Below are positions 1 through 7,966 of a stretch of DNA of 64,000 nt, one piece after another. Source of the stretch: Gracilibacillus kekensis (GTDB taxonomy: Bacteria > Bacillota > Bacilli > Bacillales > Amphibacillaceae); the NCBI RefSeq assembly GCF_900143085.1, contig NZ_FRCZ01000005.1:62001-126000 (forward strand), in the 5' to 3' direction. The translations under genes and the position numbers were made by a program. The notes beneath the pieces are model-generated. The model searched no databases. It was given only the letters and a program-made list of their open reading frames with translations, and had not been told where the DNA came from. Within the stretch, counting starts at the first letter, position 1; each line of letters begins with the position of its first letter.

Positions 1-237
1 TTGTTCAATTCGAGTAACTAACACGTTCTCTTGTTTGTTTATCATTGCCCGGGAAATATTGATGATTTGTGTCGGATCTTTTCCTTCGCCAAAGATTACC
101 TCTGGAAAGCCTTGGCGCTTTTTTCGATGATGATCTACTTTAGCAAAGCCTAGGTTTTCAAACGTTTCTAATTCTTTTTGCGCCTGATCAGGTGATAATG
201 TACCATCTGCTACTTGTTTTAAAATTTGCTCCAACAT
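1..237 (-). CDS. larB: LarB, nickel-pincer cofactor biosynthesis carboxylase/hydrolase (partial, N-terminal 79 residues)
   Basis: The reading frame starts at ATG 237 (minus strand) and stays open to the window edge, so only the N-terminus is seen. It contains the segment FPEVIFGEGKDPTQI, typical of the start of the catalytic part of LarB (AIR-carboxylase-like family). LarB carboxylates and hydrolyses nicotinic acid adenine dinucleotide to make the pyridinium dicarboxylate precursor of the nickel-pincer nucleotide. The start has a GGAAGTGG-like ribosome site. It is the last visible gene of a Lar operon with larE and a LarA homologue upstream; larC is expected further left. The family call is firm, the length unknown. 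Confidence 0.88.
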   Translation of the reverse strand, partial: MLEQILKQVADGTLSPDQAQKELETFENLGFAKVDHHRKKRQGFPEVIFGEGKDPTQIINISRAMINKQENVLVTRIEQ

Positions 238-259
238 TTTGACCACTTCCATCGACAGA

Positions 260-336
260 TTTTATGGCCACTTTTAATTGCTTTATGGCCACTTTTCTTA
301 CTTTTATGGCCACTTTCACACCTTTTATGGCCACTT
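260..336. repeat. Four tandem copies of a 21-bp repeat between the gluconokinase stop and larB
   Basis: The 13-mer TTTATGGCCACTT (plus strand) begins at 261, 282, 303 and 324, an exact 21-bp period; each copy contains the palindrome TGGCCA and the intervening 8 bases vary. A degenerate fifth copy (GACCACTT, 241-248) forms the larB ribosome-binding region. On the minus strand the array is in frame with the gluconokinase stop codon at 338-340 and reads as four VAIKxxK-type heptads in an open frame of 48 codons (334 to 188). Whether it is translated, regulatory or a replication-slippage product cannot be told from the sequence. Confidence 0.85.
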
Positions 337-337
337 C

Positions 338-1801
338 CTAAAAATACTTCTCAATATCCTTTGCTAATTGCTGATATTTCGCAAATACTGCTTGATATTT
401 CTGATGATTTAACATATCAGGTTTCACAACTTGATCGATCGGAATATTTTCTTTAATTTGTTCAAATGACTCCACTTTACCGGTAGCAACTAGTGCTGTC
501 CAGCTCGCACCCCACGCTGCTCCATGATGTGTATCTGCCAGTTGTATATCCTGACCGAACACATCTGCCAAAATTTGAACCCATAAAGGGGATTTGGATA
601 ACCCACCATTAACGGAAATCATAGTTGGTTTTCCTGCTATCTCTTCTAAGGATTGACCAATTTGATAAAGGTTAAAGACAATTCCTTCTAATACTGCTCG
701 TACTAAATGTGACCTTCGATGAGTTACACTTAAGCCATAAAAACTACCTCTTGCATTTTGATTCCATACTGGTGCTCTCTCGCCATTCACATATGGAACA
801 AACAATAATCCTTCTGCTCCGACTGAAATGTTTTCAGCACCACTTAGAAATTCTTCATGGCTACCGCTGAACTCCATCATTTCCTTTAGCCACTGAAGTG
901 CAATCCCACCATTATTTGTTGGTCCACCAATGATTGATGTATTATTTGTAAATGCATAACTGAATGTTTCTTCATTATCATTAACATGATGACCTGAGAT
1001 TAATTGTCGTATTGCTCCACTTGTTCCAACAGTTACTGCTACTTCTCCAGGTTTAATAGCTCCATTACCGAGGTTTGCTAATTGACCATCTGCAGCTCCA
1101 ATTACTAATGGTGTACCTTTAGGCCATCCTAGCTCATTTGCAACCTCAGGTTTTAACCCCTCAAAAATTTCGGTTGGAGGTACAATTTTAGATAATTGAG
1201 AACTTTCTATGCCCGCTAACTTTAATGCTTCAGGTTCCCAATCCAATGTCTTTACATTCATGAGACCTGTTGCTGACGCCATTGAATAATCAACGACACG
1301 CTCTCCAAACCACTTATATAAAAGGTATTCTTTCCATGACATAAAATAGGCAGCATTTTGATAGGGCTGATAATTATTTTCTTTCATCCACATCAATTTC
1401 AATAAAGGTGACATCGGGTGTATCGGTGTCCCTGTTTTGCTGTAAACACTCTTTTTGGTATTACGATTCAATCGCTCAGCCAGTTCACTACTTCTGCCAT
1501 CCGACCATATCGACATGTCTGAGAGTGGATTACCATGTTCATCTACACATATTAAGGAATGCATCGCACAAGAGATCCCCACACTTAATATGTTATTCCC
1601 TGTTGTTTCATTTAAAATGTCTCGTATAACTTGATGCGTCTTTAATTCGATTTCAGCTGGTTTTTGTTCAACAAATGTCGGCTTTGGATAATACGTTTCA
1701 ATTAGTTGTTCTTTTTCAGCCTTTACATTTCCTTTTAAATCAAATGCAACAGCCTTTACACTCGTTGTACCAAAATCCAGTCCAATCACTAACTCTTCCA
1801 T
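338..1801 (-). CDS. gntK: Gluconokinase, FGGY carbohydrate kinase family
   Basis: 487 residues, slightly shorter than B. subtilis GntK (about 513). The N-terminal phosphate-binding segment GLDFGTTSVKA (residues 7-17) and the C-terminal FGGY-type segment NGGLSKSPLWVQIL are intact. The family phosphorylates sugars and sugar acids; the overall pattern best fits gluconate to 6-phosphogluconate, but FGGY kinases are hard to separate by eye, and xylulokinase or another kinase is possible. It starts at ATG 1801 after GAGGAGG. It lies between larE and larB in the Lar operon, which favours gluconate as the product of the neighbouring LarA-type epimerase. Directly after its stop come the 21-bp repeats. 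Confidence 0.82.
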   Translation of the reverse strand: MEELVIGLDFGTTSVKAVAFDLKGNVKAEKEQLIETYYPKPTFVEQKPAEIELKTHQVIRDILNETTGNNILSVGISCAMHSLICVDEHGNPLSDMSIWSDGRSSELAERLNRNTKKSVYSKTGTPIHPMSPLLKLMWMKENNYQPYQNAAYFMSWKEYLLYKWFGERVVDYSMASATGLMNVKTLDWEPEALKLAGIESSQLSKIVPPTEIFEGLKPEVANELGWPKGTPLVIGAADGQLANLGNGAIKPGEVAVTVGTSGAIRQLISGHHVNDNEETFSYAFTNNTSIIGGPTNNGGIALQWLKEMMEFSGSHEEFLSGAENISVGAEGLLFVPYVNGERAPVWNQNARGSFYGLSVTHRRSHLVRAVLEGIVFNLYQIGQSLEEIAGKPTMISVNGGLSKSPLWVQILADVFGQDIQLADTHHGAAWGASWTALVATGKVESFEQIKENIPIDQVVKPDMLNHQKYQAVFAKYQQLAKDIEKYF

Positions 1802-1821
1802 AATGCCCTCCTCAACCTAGA

Positions 1822-1860
1822 TAGAAGAAAAGCCTTGGATGACCCAAAGCTTTTCTTCTA
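1822..1860 (-). other. Intercistronic hairpin between larE and gluconokinase
   Basis: Perfect 12-bp arms (1822-1833 and 1849-1860, TAGAAGAAAAGC and its complement) lie in the 61-bp gap between larE and the kinase gene. No separate U-tract follows the stem in the direction of transcription, so it looks more like an attenuator or RNA-processing/stability element that could set unequal expression than a full terminator. Confidence 0.6.
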
Positions 1861-1862
1861 AA

Positions 1863-2663
1863 TTATGATAATGCACGGTTCATACTACCGCTTTTATATC
1901 CAATTAAGTCCATTGTTACAAATTTATAGCCATAGCTTTGTAACTTTTCAGTTACACGTTGATGATTGGCTAATAATTTCTGCATATCCTGTGGTTCCAC
2001 TTCAATTCGGGCAATATCCTCATGTGTACGTACGCGCACTTGACGAAGTCCAATTGTTTTTAAAAAGGCTTCAGACTTATCTACTTTTGTGAGCTTTGCT
2101 TGTGTTATCGTTTCACCATAGGCAATACGTGAGGATAAGCAGGCGAATGATGGTTTATCCCATGTTGGTAGTCCCGCTTGTTTCGATAACTCACGAATCT
2201 CCTCTTTATATAAATCAGCTTCTGCCAGTGGTCCTCGAACGCCCTGTTCTTTTGCTGCACGCATACCTGGACGAAATTCACTCATATCATCCGCTATCAC
2301 ACCATAAACGATATTTTCAAATCCTTTTTCCTGCATAATTGGCACTAAATGATCAAACAAACTGCTTTTACAGAAATAACAGCGATTTTTATCATTCTCT
2401 GTATATCCTGGGATCGCTAATTCACTTGTTTCAATTACAGCATGTCGTGCACCAATATGGGCAGCTAATTGTTTTGCCTCTTCTAATTCACTTGTAGGAT
2501 AGGTTTCTGAGTCAGCAGTTACAGCTAGTACGTTTTCTACGCCTAAACTATCTACTGCTACTTTTAACAAGAAGGTACTATCTACCCCGCCTGAAAATGC
2601 AACAACAACCTTTTTCATTTCTTGGAGAATAGAAACTAACGATTCATACTTTTGTTCTACCAT
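1863..2663 (-). CDS. larE: LarE, ATP-dependent sulfur insertase for the nickel-pincer nucleotide (three-cysteine type)
   Basis: 266 residues with the PP-loop SGGVDS (residues 24-29) that adenylates the pyridinium dicarboxylate mononucleotide. LarE then puts sulfur on the cofactor precursor. Cysteines are at 95, 98 (CYFC) and 175 (FACLSSR). L. plantarum LarE sacrifices a single cysteine at about position 176, whereas other LarE proteins have three cysteines that hold a [4Fe-4S] cluster for catalytic sulfur transfer; this protein has the three-cysteine pattern. The start is ATG 2663. It is transcribed with the SDR and LarA-homologue genes upstream (37-bp gap) and the kinase downstream. Confidence 0.93.
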   Translation of the reverse strand: MVEQKYESLVSILQEMKKVVVAFSGGVDSTFLLKVAVDSLGVENVLAVTADSETYPTSELEEAKQLAAHIGARHAVIETSELAIPGYTENDKNRCYFCKSSLFDHLVPIMQEKGFENIVYGVIADDMSEFRPGMRAAKEQGVRGPLAEADLYKEEIRELSKQAGLPTWDKPSFACLSSRIAYGETITQAKLTKVDKSEAFLKTIGLRQVRVRTHEDIARIEVEPQDMQKLLANHQRVTEKLQSYGYKFVTMDLIGYKSGSMNRALS

Positions 2664-2700
2664 GTTCTATCTCCCTCCCTTTTTACGAGTCTTACCTCTA

Positions 2701-3471
2701 TTATATCGTCATACTTCCAAATCCGCCATCAACTCGTAATAGCTCACCTGTTACAAATCCACTCGCTTTATCTGAGGCTAAATATACGGTTGCACCTTGT
2801 AATTCTTCTGGATCACCGAAACGATTCATTGGCGTATGACCCATAATCGAGTTAACACGGTCTTCACTTAAAATTTTACGGTTTTGTTCTGCAGGGAAGA
2901 AGCCTGGAATAATAGCGTTCACTCGAATATTGTGTGGTGCAAATTCGCGTGAAAGATATTGCGTCACACTATTAATCGCTGCTTTTGAAGCCGAGTAGGT
3001 AAATACTTTCGATAATGGTGTTGTAGAGGACACAGATGAAATATTAATGATGCTTCCACCACGTTTTTGCTCGACCATTTTTTTGGCAAAGATTTGAGTA
3101 GCAAAGACAACTCCGCGTAAGTTAACGTCCATGATTTTATCCCATTCTTCTGTTTCTAACTCTAAATAGGGTGTTGTACTGTTCATACCTGGAGCATTAA
3201 GGAGGATGTCCCAGCCGCCTGACCATGCTTCAATTTCTTTTGCAACTTCTTCTACCGTTTCCAGTTTACTGACATCTGCTTGAAAGGCTTTTGCTTCTCC
3301 ACCAGCTTCTACTATTTCTTTGACTACCTCTTCAGCTGTATCAAGATTACGTCCGACAATCGCAACCTTTGCCCCATGATCTGCAAGACCTTTTGCCATT
3401 GAACCTCCTAGTGTACTGTTTCCTCCAAGTGCTACTGCTACTTTTCCTGTTAAATCGAATAATTTACTCAT
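2701..3471 (-). CDS. uxuB: Short-chain dehydrogenase/reductase, probable D-mannonate oxidoreductase (fructuronate reductase)
   Basis: 256-residue classical SDR. The cofactor loop is variant, GGNSTLGGSMAKG (residues 17-29), followed by the NAPG segment, catalytic Ser (ISSVSS, about 144-149) and YSASK (about 159-163). The stretch IIPGFFPAEQNRKIL resembles what I remember of Bacillus UxuB-type SDRs that interconvert D-fructuronate and D-mannonate with NAD(H), and differs from the UxuB of enterobacteria, which is not an SDR. It lies 18 bp downstream of the LarA-homologue gene. The neighbours support a sugar-acid substrate. A gluconate 5-dehydrogenase or another hexonate dehydrogenase is the main alternative. 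Confidence 0.72.
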   Translation of the reverse strand: MSKLFDLTGKVAVALGGNSTLGGSMAKGLADHGAKVAIVGRNLDTAEEVVKEIVEAGGEAKAFQADVSKLETVEEVAKEIEAWSGGWDILLNAPGMNSTTPYLELETEEWDKIMDVNLRGVVFATQIFAKKMVEQKRGGSIINISSVSSTTPLSKVFTYSASKAAINSVTQYLSREFAPHNIRVNAIIPGFFPAEQNRKILSEDRVNSIMGHTPMNRFGDPEELQGATVYLASDKASGFVTGELLRVDGGFGSMTI

Positions 3472-3489
3472 TTTATTACCCCTCTCTGT

Positions 3490-4761
3490 TTATTGTATAA
3501 GATTTCCTTCTTGATCAAATGATAATTCGTATAGATCACTTATTTTTTCTAGATTATCATGCTGTTCGACATCCGCTATCATATTTTCTGAAACTTCAAT
3601 TTCACCAATTTCCAGCGTGTTTTTTATTCGGACTACCCGCGCTTTAGTAAAATCTAAGATATTACACGTTTTAATTGCGGCTTGAATCGCAGTTTTATCT
3701 GTCGGCATTGCTGTTGAGATATGTGTTGGACCTACTACGGTCGATGTTAAGCCATTGGCATACGTTGCTTCACGATCCATTTTATCGACTAATTTTTGAG
3801 TGGTGAAATCAGCGGTTCCGACTCCGTTGGCATTTCCTTCTGTCTCTTCTGTTAAATCTAAAACAATCATTTTAGATACATCTGGGCCACCGTAGGCATA
3901 TGGTGTCGGATAACGACCAGTTATGTTGGGATCCATCCCATCACCACTAATGTTTTTACCAATTTCATCAATGATTAAGACATCAATTTGATCAAAAAAT
4001 AACTTCGGTAGAGATGCCTTGGCAAGTTTTTGCAGATCTGGCTCCTGTTCAGCTATTTCCTCCGGCAGTAACACATTTAACTTTGCTACCTTATCAAATG
4101 CGTTTTCTACCGTTGCAACAGCAAAAAGGATCGGCATTTTATCAATGATGATTTCTGCCATTGCTGGAACATGTTCAGCCATATGTTTAAAGCCTAGCTG
4201 ATGACATGCTTCTGCTCCTTTTTGTTTCCCTAATCCGATACTAATCATTTTCATAATCCCGCTCTCAACTGGACCACGAAAAGCAGTGTGTGGTTTCACA
4301 CGATTGATGACAACAATACCATCTGCTTCAGAAGCTAACTTATCAATATAAATTGGTAAACCATTTTCTAATTGATCAATTTTTATAACTTCCATTGAAG
4401 ACCGAATTTCTGCACCGACAACATCTTCTTTTACACCCAAATGTTCTAGTACAGCTTTTTGTCCAGGACCTGTTGCACCGCCATGACTTCCCATACAAGG
4501 TACAATAAAAGGTTTCGCACCATGTTCTTTTAAAAAATCAGTCGTGCCTTTAGTTGTTTCAACTAAGCGATCTAAACCACGACTTCCAACTGCAACTGCT
4601 ACTTCCATCCCTGGTTTAATTTGACTTTTTATGTTTTTTTGTTGTAACTGATCATTAAGCTCTTGACCTAAATCATCCAACTTCTGATCATCAAAGTATT
4701 GTTTTACCTTCATCATTTTAGGAACTGGAATATGTTGTACTAATTCATCCAAAATACTCAT
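3490..4761 (-). CDS. LarA-family nickel-dependent racemase/epimerase homologue (DUF2088), possible D-mannonate/D-gluconate 2-epimerase
   Basis: 423 residues from ATG 4761, chosen because GGAG lies 8 bases upstream; an in-frame ATG at 4815 lacks this. LarA proteins use the nickel-pincer nucleotide to racemise or epimerise alpha-hydroxyacids by hydride transfer. Visible candidates for active-site residues are His in CMGSHGGAT, His in RVKPHTAFRG, Lys in SGIMKMISIG (the cofactor-anchoring lysine by spacing) and His in EACHQLG. It leads an operon with SDR, larE, gluconokinase and larB. Known LarA homologues act on lactate, malate, other hydroxyacids and D-gluconate; the kinase and SDR neighbours make mannonate-gluconate epimerisation the best guess. 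Family membership is secure, substrate is inference. Confidence 0.85.
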   Translation of the reverse strand: MSILDELVQHIPVPKMMKVKQYFDDQKLDDLGQELNDQLQQKNIKSQIKPGMEVAVAVGSRGLDRLVETTKGTTDFLKEHGAKPFIVPCMGSHGGATGPGQKAVLEHLGVKEDVVGAEIRSSMEVIKIDQLENGLPIYIDKLASEADGIVVINRVKPHTAFRGPVESGIMKMISIGLGKQKGAEACHQLGFKHMAEHVPAMAEIIIDKMPILFAVATVENAFDKVAKLNVLLPEEIAEQEPDLQKLAKASLPKLFFDQIDVLIIDEIGKNISGDGMDPNITGRYPTPYAYGGPDVSKMIVLDLTEETEGNANGVGTADFTTQKLVDKMDREATYANGLTSTVVGPTHISTAMPTDKTAIQAAIKTCNILDFTKARVVRIKNTLEIGEIEVSENMIADVEQHDNLEKISDLYELSFDQEGNLIQ

Positions 4762-4885
4762 CCATGTCACTCCTTTAAGATTAGTATGGCTAAAAGTTTT
4801 AATATGAGACTTCAATCAGGAAATTAGCGTCCGTGTATCCCTAAGCGAGCTTCATGTTCGAAACTCGAATTAGATTGTTACATGT

Positions 4886-4914
4886 AGTATATCATTAATT
4901 TGTTTGGCGGACAA
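4886..4914 (-). promoter_or_regulatory. Sigma-A type promoter of the Lar operon
   Basis: On the minus strand, -35 TTGTCC (4909-4914) and -10 TATACT (4886-4891) are separated by exactly 17 bp. The -35 element is contained in the right arm of the inverted-repeat operator 4895-4919. The leader to the LarA-homologue start is about 120 bases. Confidence 0.7.
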
Positions 4915-4919
4915 ATTAA
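4895..4919. promoter_or_regulatory. XylR-type operator in front of the Lar operon
   Basis: Perfect 9-bp arms TTAATTTGT (4895-4903) and ACAAATTAA (4911-4919) around a 7-bp centre. The core TTTGT-N7-ACAAA is the same as at 18537-18553 (ROK repressor gene) and 22816-22832 (uxaC), and matches the known architecture of Bacillus XylR operators. It overlaps the -35 region, so binding should block RNA polymerase. The right arm abuts the stop codon of the AEC transporter gene. Confidence 0.75.
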
Positions 4920-5843
4920 TTAAAAAATCACATTTGCCATATACACCACTACCGTAACGGTTAGCATGCTTGCAATCGTTGAAAATAGCACAGTCTGGGC
5001 TGCAAGGTCCGGGTGACTTTTATATTCTTCAGCAATTACGGCACTATTGACAGAGGTTGGCATCGCAGAAGCAATGAATAATGCTTGTGCCATTATGTCC
5101 TCAATCTGAAATACCCAAATGATGAAGAGAGCCACTATAGGTCCACCGATTAATCGCAACACGATACTTGCATATACGGTATATAATCCCTTTTTAAATT
5201 TCATTTTTGCAACCTGTGCACCTAAAGTCATTAATGCTAAAGCAATCATGGCGTCTGCTATATAGTTGGCGGACACCCAGATTGGTTCCGGTATCGAAAC
5301 GTTCCAGGCATTTAACAAAACACCTGAGAGCATTGCATAAAGAACAGGCATTTTGAAATAACCTAATGCTGCCTTCAACTTCCCTTCTTTTGCAGCTCTA
5401 AGAGAAAATATGCCATAGGAAAACAAGAAAATGTTTTGCAGTGTCAGCATAATTACCTGTATCGACATTGCAAAAGGATCACCGCGAAACACTAAATCAT
5501 TCACCGGTACACCGTAATTGCCAGAATTAAAAAACATCACACTGTTGGCAAATGTCGTCTTTTTTCCTCCTTTTATTTTCATTACATATGCTGTAGTGAG
5601 TGCCAATACATACAGCAAGATAACAAGTAATAAAAAGAATAGAAAAACATAAATAAACAATTCTAAACCAAAAGTTGCTTCATACAATTTCACAAAAATA
5701 AATCCCGGAACCAAGAAATAAATATTCAACTTAGCTAATGTAGCAAGATCTAAGGTGAATCGGATATATAAAAAATAGCCGATTGCCATTAATATAAAGA
5801 TAGGGAGAATTACATCCTTGAAGATGACGAAAAATTCTACCAA
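4920..5843 (-). CDS. AEC (auxin efflux carrier) family transporter
   Basis: 307 residues and very hydrophobic, with about eight to ten membrane segments and the family-typical internal break after GNYGVPV (N-terminal half) and before TLGAQVAKMK. AEC proteins move organic anions such as malate; substrates of most members are unknown. Translation most likely starts at TTG 5843, with GGGAG 7 bases upstream. The gene ends right at the Lar-operon operator, so it is transcribed into that operon but has its own leader with a 16-bp palindrome. A role in uptake or release of the sugar acid handled by the Lar operon is inferred from position only. Confidence 0.8.
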   Translation of the reverse strand: MVEFFVIFKDVILPIFILMAIGYFLYIRFTLDLATLAKLNIYFLVPGFIFVKLYEATFGLELFIYVFLFFLLLVILLYVLALTTAYVMKIKGGKKTTFANSVMFFNSGNYGVPVNDLVFRGDPFAMSIQVIMLTLQNIFLFSYGIFSLRAAKEGKLKAALGYFKMPVLYAMLSGVLLNAWNVSIPEPIWVSANYIADAMIALALMTLGAQVAKMKFKKGLYTVYASIVLRLIGGPIVALFIIWVFQIEDIMAQALFIASAMPTSVNSAVIAEEYKSHPDLAAQTVLFSTIASMLTVTVVVYMANVIF

Positions 5844-5857
5844 GTCCTCACTCCCTT

Positions 5858-5873
5858 ATAACAACGTTGTTAT
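5858..5873. promoter_or_regulatory. Perfect 16-bp palindrome in the leader of the AEC transporter gene
   Basis: ATAACAACGTTGTTAT is fully self-complementary and lies just upstream of the ribosome-binding site of the transporter gene (start 5843). Its sequence differs from the TTTGT-N7-ACAAA operators, so a different regulator (LacI- or GntR-like, by shape) is likely. No -35/-10 pair is convincing nearby. Confidence 0.45.
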
Positions 5874-5920
5874 TTTGATTTTATCATAAATTTATTCGAA
5901 AAGATATACTCAATAATAGC

Positions 5921-5960
5921 AGAAAAAGCTGCATTCCACGATTAAAATGCAGCTTTTTCT
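5921..5960 (-). terminator. Terminator of the AraC-Gfo/Idh cluster
   Basis: Perfect 15-bp arms (5921-5935 and 5946-5960) with five-base A and T runs inside the stem, directly downstream of the last Gfo/Idh gene (stop at 5966). It could work in both directions. Confidence 0.85.
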
Positions 5961-5965
5961 TTCAT

Positions 5966-7042
5966 TTATTTCGTTACATCTAATGCTTTAACTTGTGCCT
6001 GAATACAGAGCTCTGCTGCTTTAAATGCATGTTGTTGTGTCATTGCATTTTCTGTACGGTGGATACAATCCTTGATTAACTCTCCAAAGAACGGGAATCC
6101 AACTTTACCATTTAAATCGAAATGCTTTTCGCCTTCTTGATTAACTAGATATAATTGATTTCCGCCTTTGTCCGTAGCTAAATCGACATACTTACGAATC
6201 TCAATCGTTCCTTCTGTTCCGACAATAAAGGTACGGCCGTCTCCCCAAGTACTTAGGCCATCTGGCGTAAACCAGTCGACACGGAAGAATTGGGTAGCAC
6301 CATTCTCACCTTTTAAGGTAGCATCGCCATAATCCTCAAGTTCAGGATAATCTGGATTGTCATAATTAGCTACTTTACTTTGGAGTACTTCCGCATCCTT
6401 ACAACCTGTATAAAATAAGAACTGTTCAATTTGATGACTTCCGATATCACAAAGGATACCGCCATATTTTTCTTTTTCAAAGAACCATTGTGGTCTACTT
6501 GGCGCATTAAGGCGATGAGGTCCAAAACCTGTAACCTGAATCACTTTTCCGATTGCGCCATCCTCAATAAGCTGCCCAGCAAATACAGCACTCTCCACAT
6601 GAAGACGTTCACTATAATAAACCATATATTTTTGGCCAGTTTCTTCTACTACCTTTTTCGTTTCTTCAAGTTGTGCCATTGTTGTAAAAGGTGTTTTGTC
6701 AGTAAAGTAATCCTTGCCTGCTCGCATGACTTGATTGCCAAGTGCACTCCGTTCCGAAGGGATTGCTGCTGCTGCAACTAATTTTACTTCCTCATCCTCA
6801 AGCACCTGTTCAAGTGATTCAGCTTGCCTTGCTTGTGGAAACTTCTCTAAGAAATTAGCCACTTTTTCCGGATCTGGATCATAGACCCACTTCAATGTCG
6901 CACCTGCTTCGACAAGTCCATTACACTGACCAAAAATGTGCCCATGGTCTAATGCTACAGCGGCTATTACAAATTCTCCATCTTTCACGACAGGATTCGG
7001 CTTTCCTTTTGGTGCATAATTCATTCCGTCTGCATTACTCAC
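5966..7042 (-). CDS. Gfo/Idh/MocA family oxidoreductase (third of the cluster)
   Basis: 358 residues; GTG start at 7042 preceded by AAGGAG. The N-terminus carries an atypical extension before the Rossmann fold (FVIAAVALDHGHIFG), and the usual EKP motif reads DKTP (FTDKTPF). The C-terminal alpha/beta domain contains GGILCDIGSHQIEQFLFYTG, where the family has its catalytic Asp/His pair. It probably oxidises or reduces a sugar or cyclitol with NAD(P). It is the last gene of the AraC cluster, 63 bp after the isomerase. The substrate cannot be named. Confidence 0.85.
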   Translation of the reverse strand: MSNADGMNYAPKGKPNPVVKDGEFVIAAVALDHGHIFGQCNGLVEAGATLKWVYDPDPEKVANFLEKFPQARQAESLEQVLEDEEVKLVAAAAIPSERSALGNQVMRAGKDYFTDKTPFTTMAQLEETKKVVEETGQKYMVYYSERLHVESAVFAGQLIEDGAIGKVIQVTGFGPHRLNAPSRPQWFFEKEKYGGILCDIGSHQIEQFLFYTGCKDAEVLQSKVANYDNPDYPELEDYGDATLKGENGATQFFRVDWFTPDGLSTWGDGRTFIVGTEGTIEIRKYVDLATDKGGNQLYLVNQEGEKHFDLNGKVGFPFFGELIKDCIHRTENAMTQQHAFKAAELCIQAQVKALDVTK

Positions 7043-7105
7043 TTTTACGTCACTCCTTATCTATTAAATTGCTTTTATTGTAAATGCTTCTTTAGAATAA
7101 TTAAA

Positions 7106-7966
7106 TTAAAACCAATTTGCATAACCCATCTTCCTTAAATTTTCTGCAGAATCATGCAGGCAATCGAACGGATCACGACCATATGTGTCATCTTGTTCAA
7201 TAAGGAAATACTTCGCACCAGCTTCCTGGCTTGCTTCAATAATCGCTGGCATATTAAGATTGCCTTCCCCTACCTCTGCAAACTCTATCAAATTGACAAA
7301 CTTATTAAAAAAGTTACCCATATCTTTTAAATCTTCCTCGGTTACATCGAGATTACCGATTCGATAATCTTTCAAGTGAATTAAAGAAACGCGATCTTTA
7401 TATTGTTTGATAAAGTCCACTGGATCAACACCTGCACGGTGAATCCAGTGCACATCCAATTCAAAGCCAAGTTCAGTAGTATTTTCTTTCATTAGATCTA
7501 ATAAGAATTTACCATCAAAGCGTTGGAATTCAATATGATGTGTATGATAATAGAGCTTAATTCCTTCTTCTTTTAAGCGCTTCGCCGTTTCTTCCGCTCG
7601 ATCAATAAAATCCAAGATCTTTGCTTTATCTCCCATTATCGAAAAAGGAAGCATACCAATACGGATAAATTGACAATTTAACACTTTACAGTCTGCTACA
7701 ATCTTATCGTAGTTGTCTGTTAAATTCTCCTGTTCTTTACCAGCCACCATTGGTTCAAGTGGTGCAGAGATTGCCGTAATATCGATGTTAAAATCATCAC
7801 TTGCCTTTTTCAGGTTTTGAACATTTTCAGGTGTCATCGGAATTTGTGAAACTTCTACCGAACGAAACCCTAATTCATAAATTTTTTTCATTGTTTCATA
7901 AGCACCTAGTTCTTCTACTTTTCCTTTCAACATCATCATTTGAACACCGATCTTACCATTTGTCAT
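7106..7966 (-). CDS. Sugar phosphate isomerase/epimerase (xylose-isomerase-like TIM barrel)
   Basis: 286 residues with the pattern of the AP-endonuclease-2/xylose-isomerase-like family. Metal-ligand positions are visible in FELDVHWIHRAG (Glu, Asp and His), SLIHLKDY (His), AEVGEGNL (Glu) and LIEQDDTYG. Such enzymes isomerise or epimerise keto-sugars, often next to Gfo/Idh dehydrogenases that make the keto form, as in inositol and 3-keto-sugar pathways. It starts inside the end of the preceding Gfo/Idh gene (4-bp ATGA overlap), so translation is coupled. Reaction unknown. Confidence 0.85.
   Translation of the reverse strand: MTNGKIGVQMMMLKGKVEELGAYETMKKIYELGFRSVEVSQIPMTPENVQNLKKASDDFNIDITAISAPLEPMVAGKEQENLTDNYDKIVADCKVLNCQFIRIGMLPFSIMGDKAKILDFIDRAEETAKRLKEEGIKLYYHTHHIEFQRFDGKFLLDLMKENTTELGFELDVHWIHRAGVDPVDFIKQYKDRVSLIHLKDYRIGNLDVTEEDLKDMGNFFNKFVNLIEFAEVGEGNLNMPAIIEASQEAGAKYFLIEQDDTYGRDPFDCLHDSAENLRKMGYANWF

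Noticed and set aside
188..334. 48-codon minus-strand frame with VAIKxxK repeats as a real gene
   Set aside because: No convincing ribosome site at the GTG, composition is set by the repeat, and it overlaps larB. Kept as a finding, not as a gene.
260..336. Tandem repeats as a CRISPR array
   Set aside because: Period is only 21 bp, with 13-bp conserved units and 8-bp variable parts; no cas genes nearby. Better described as a minisatellite.
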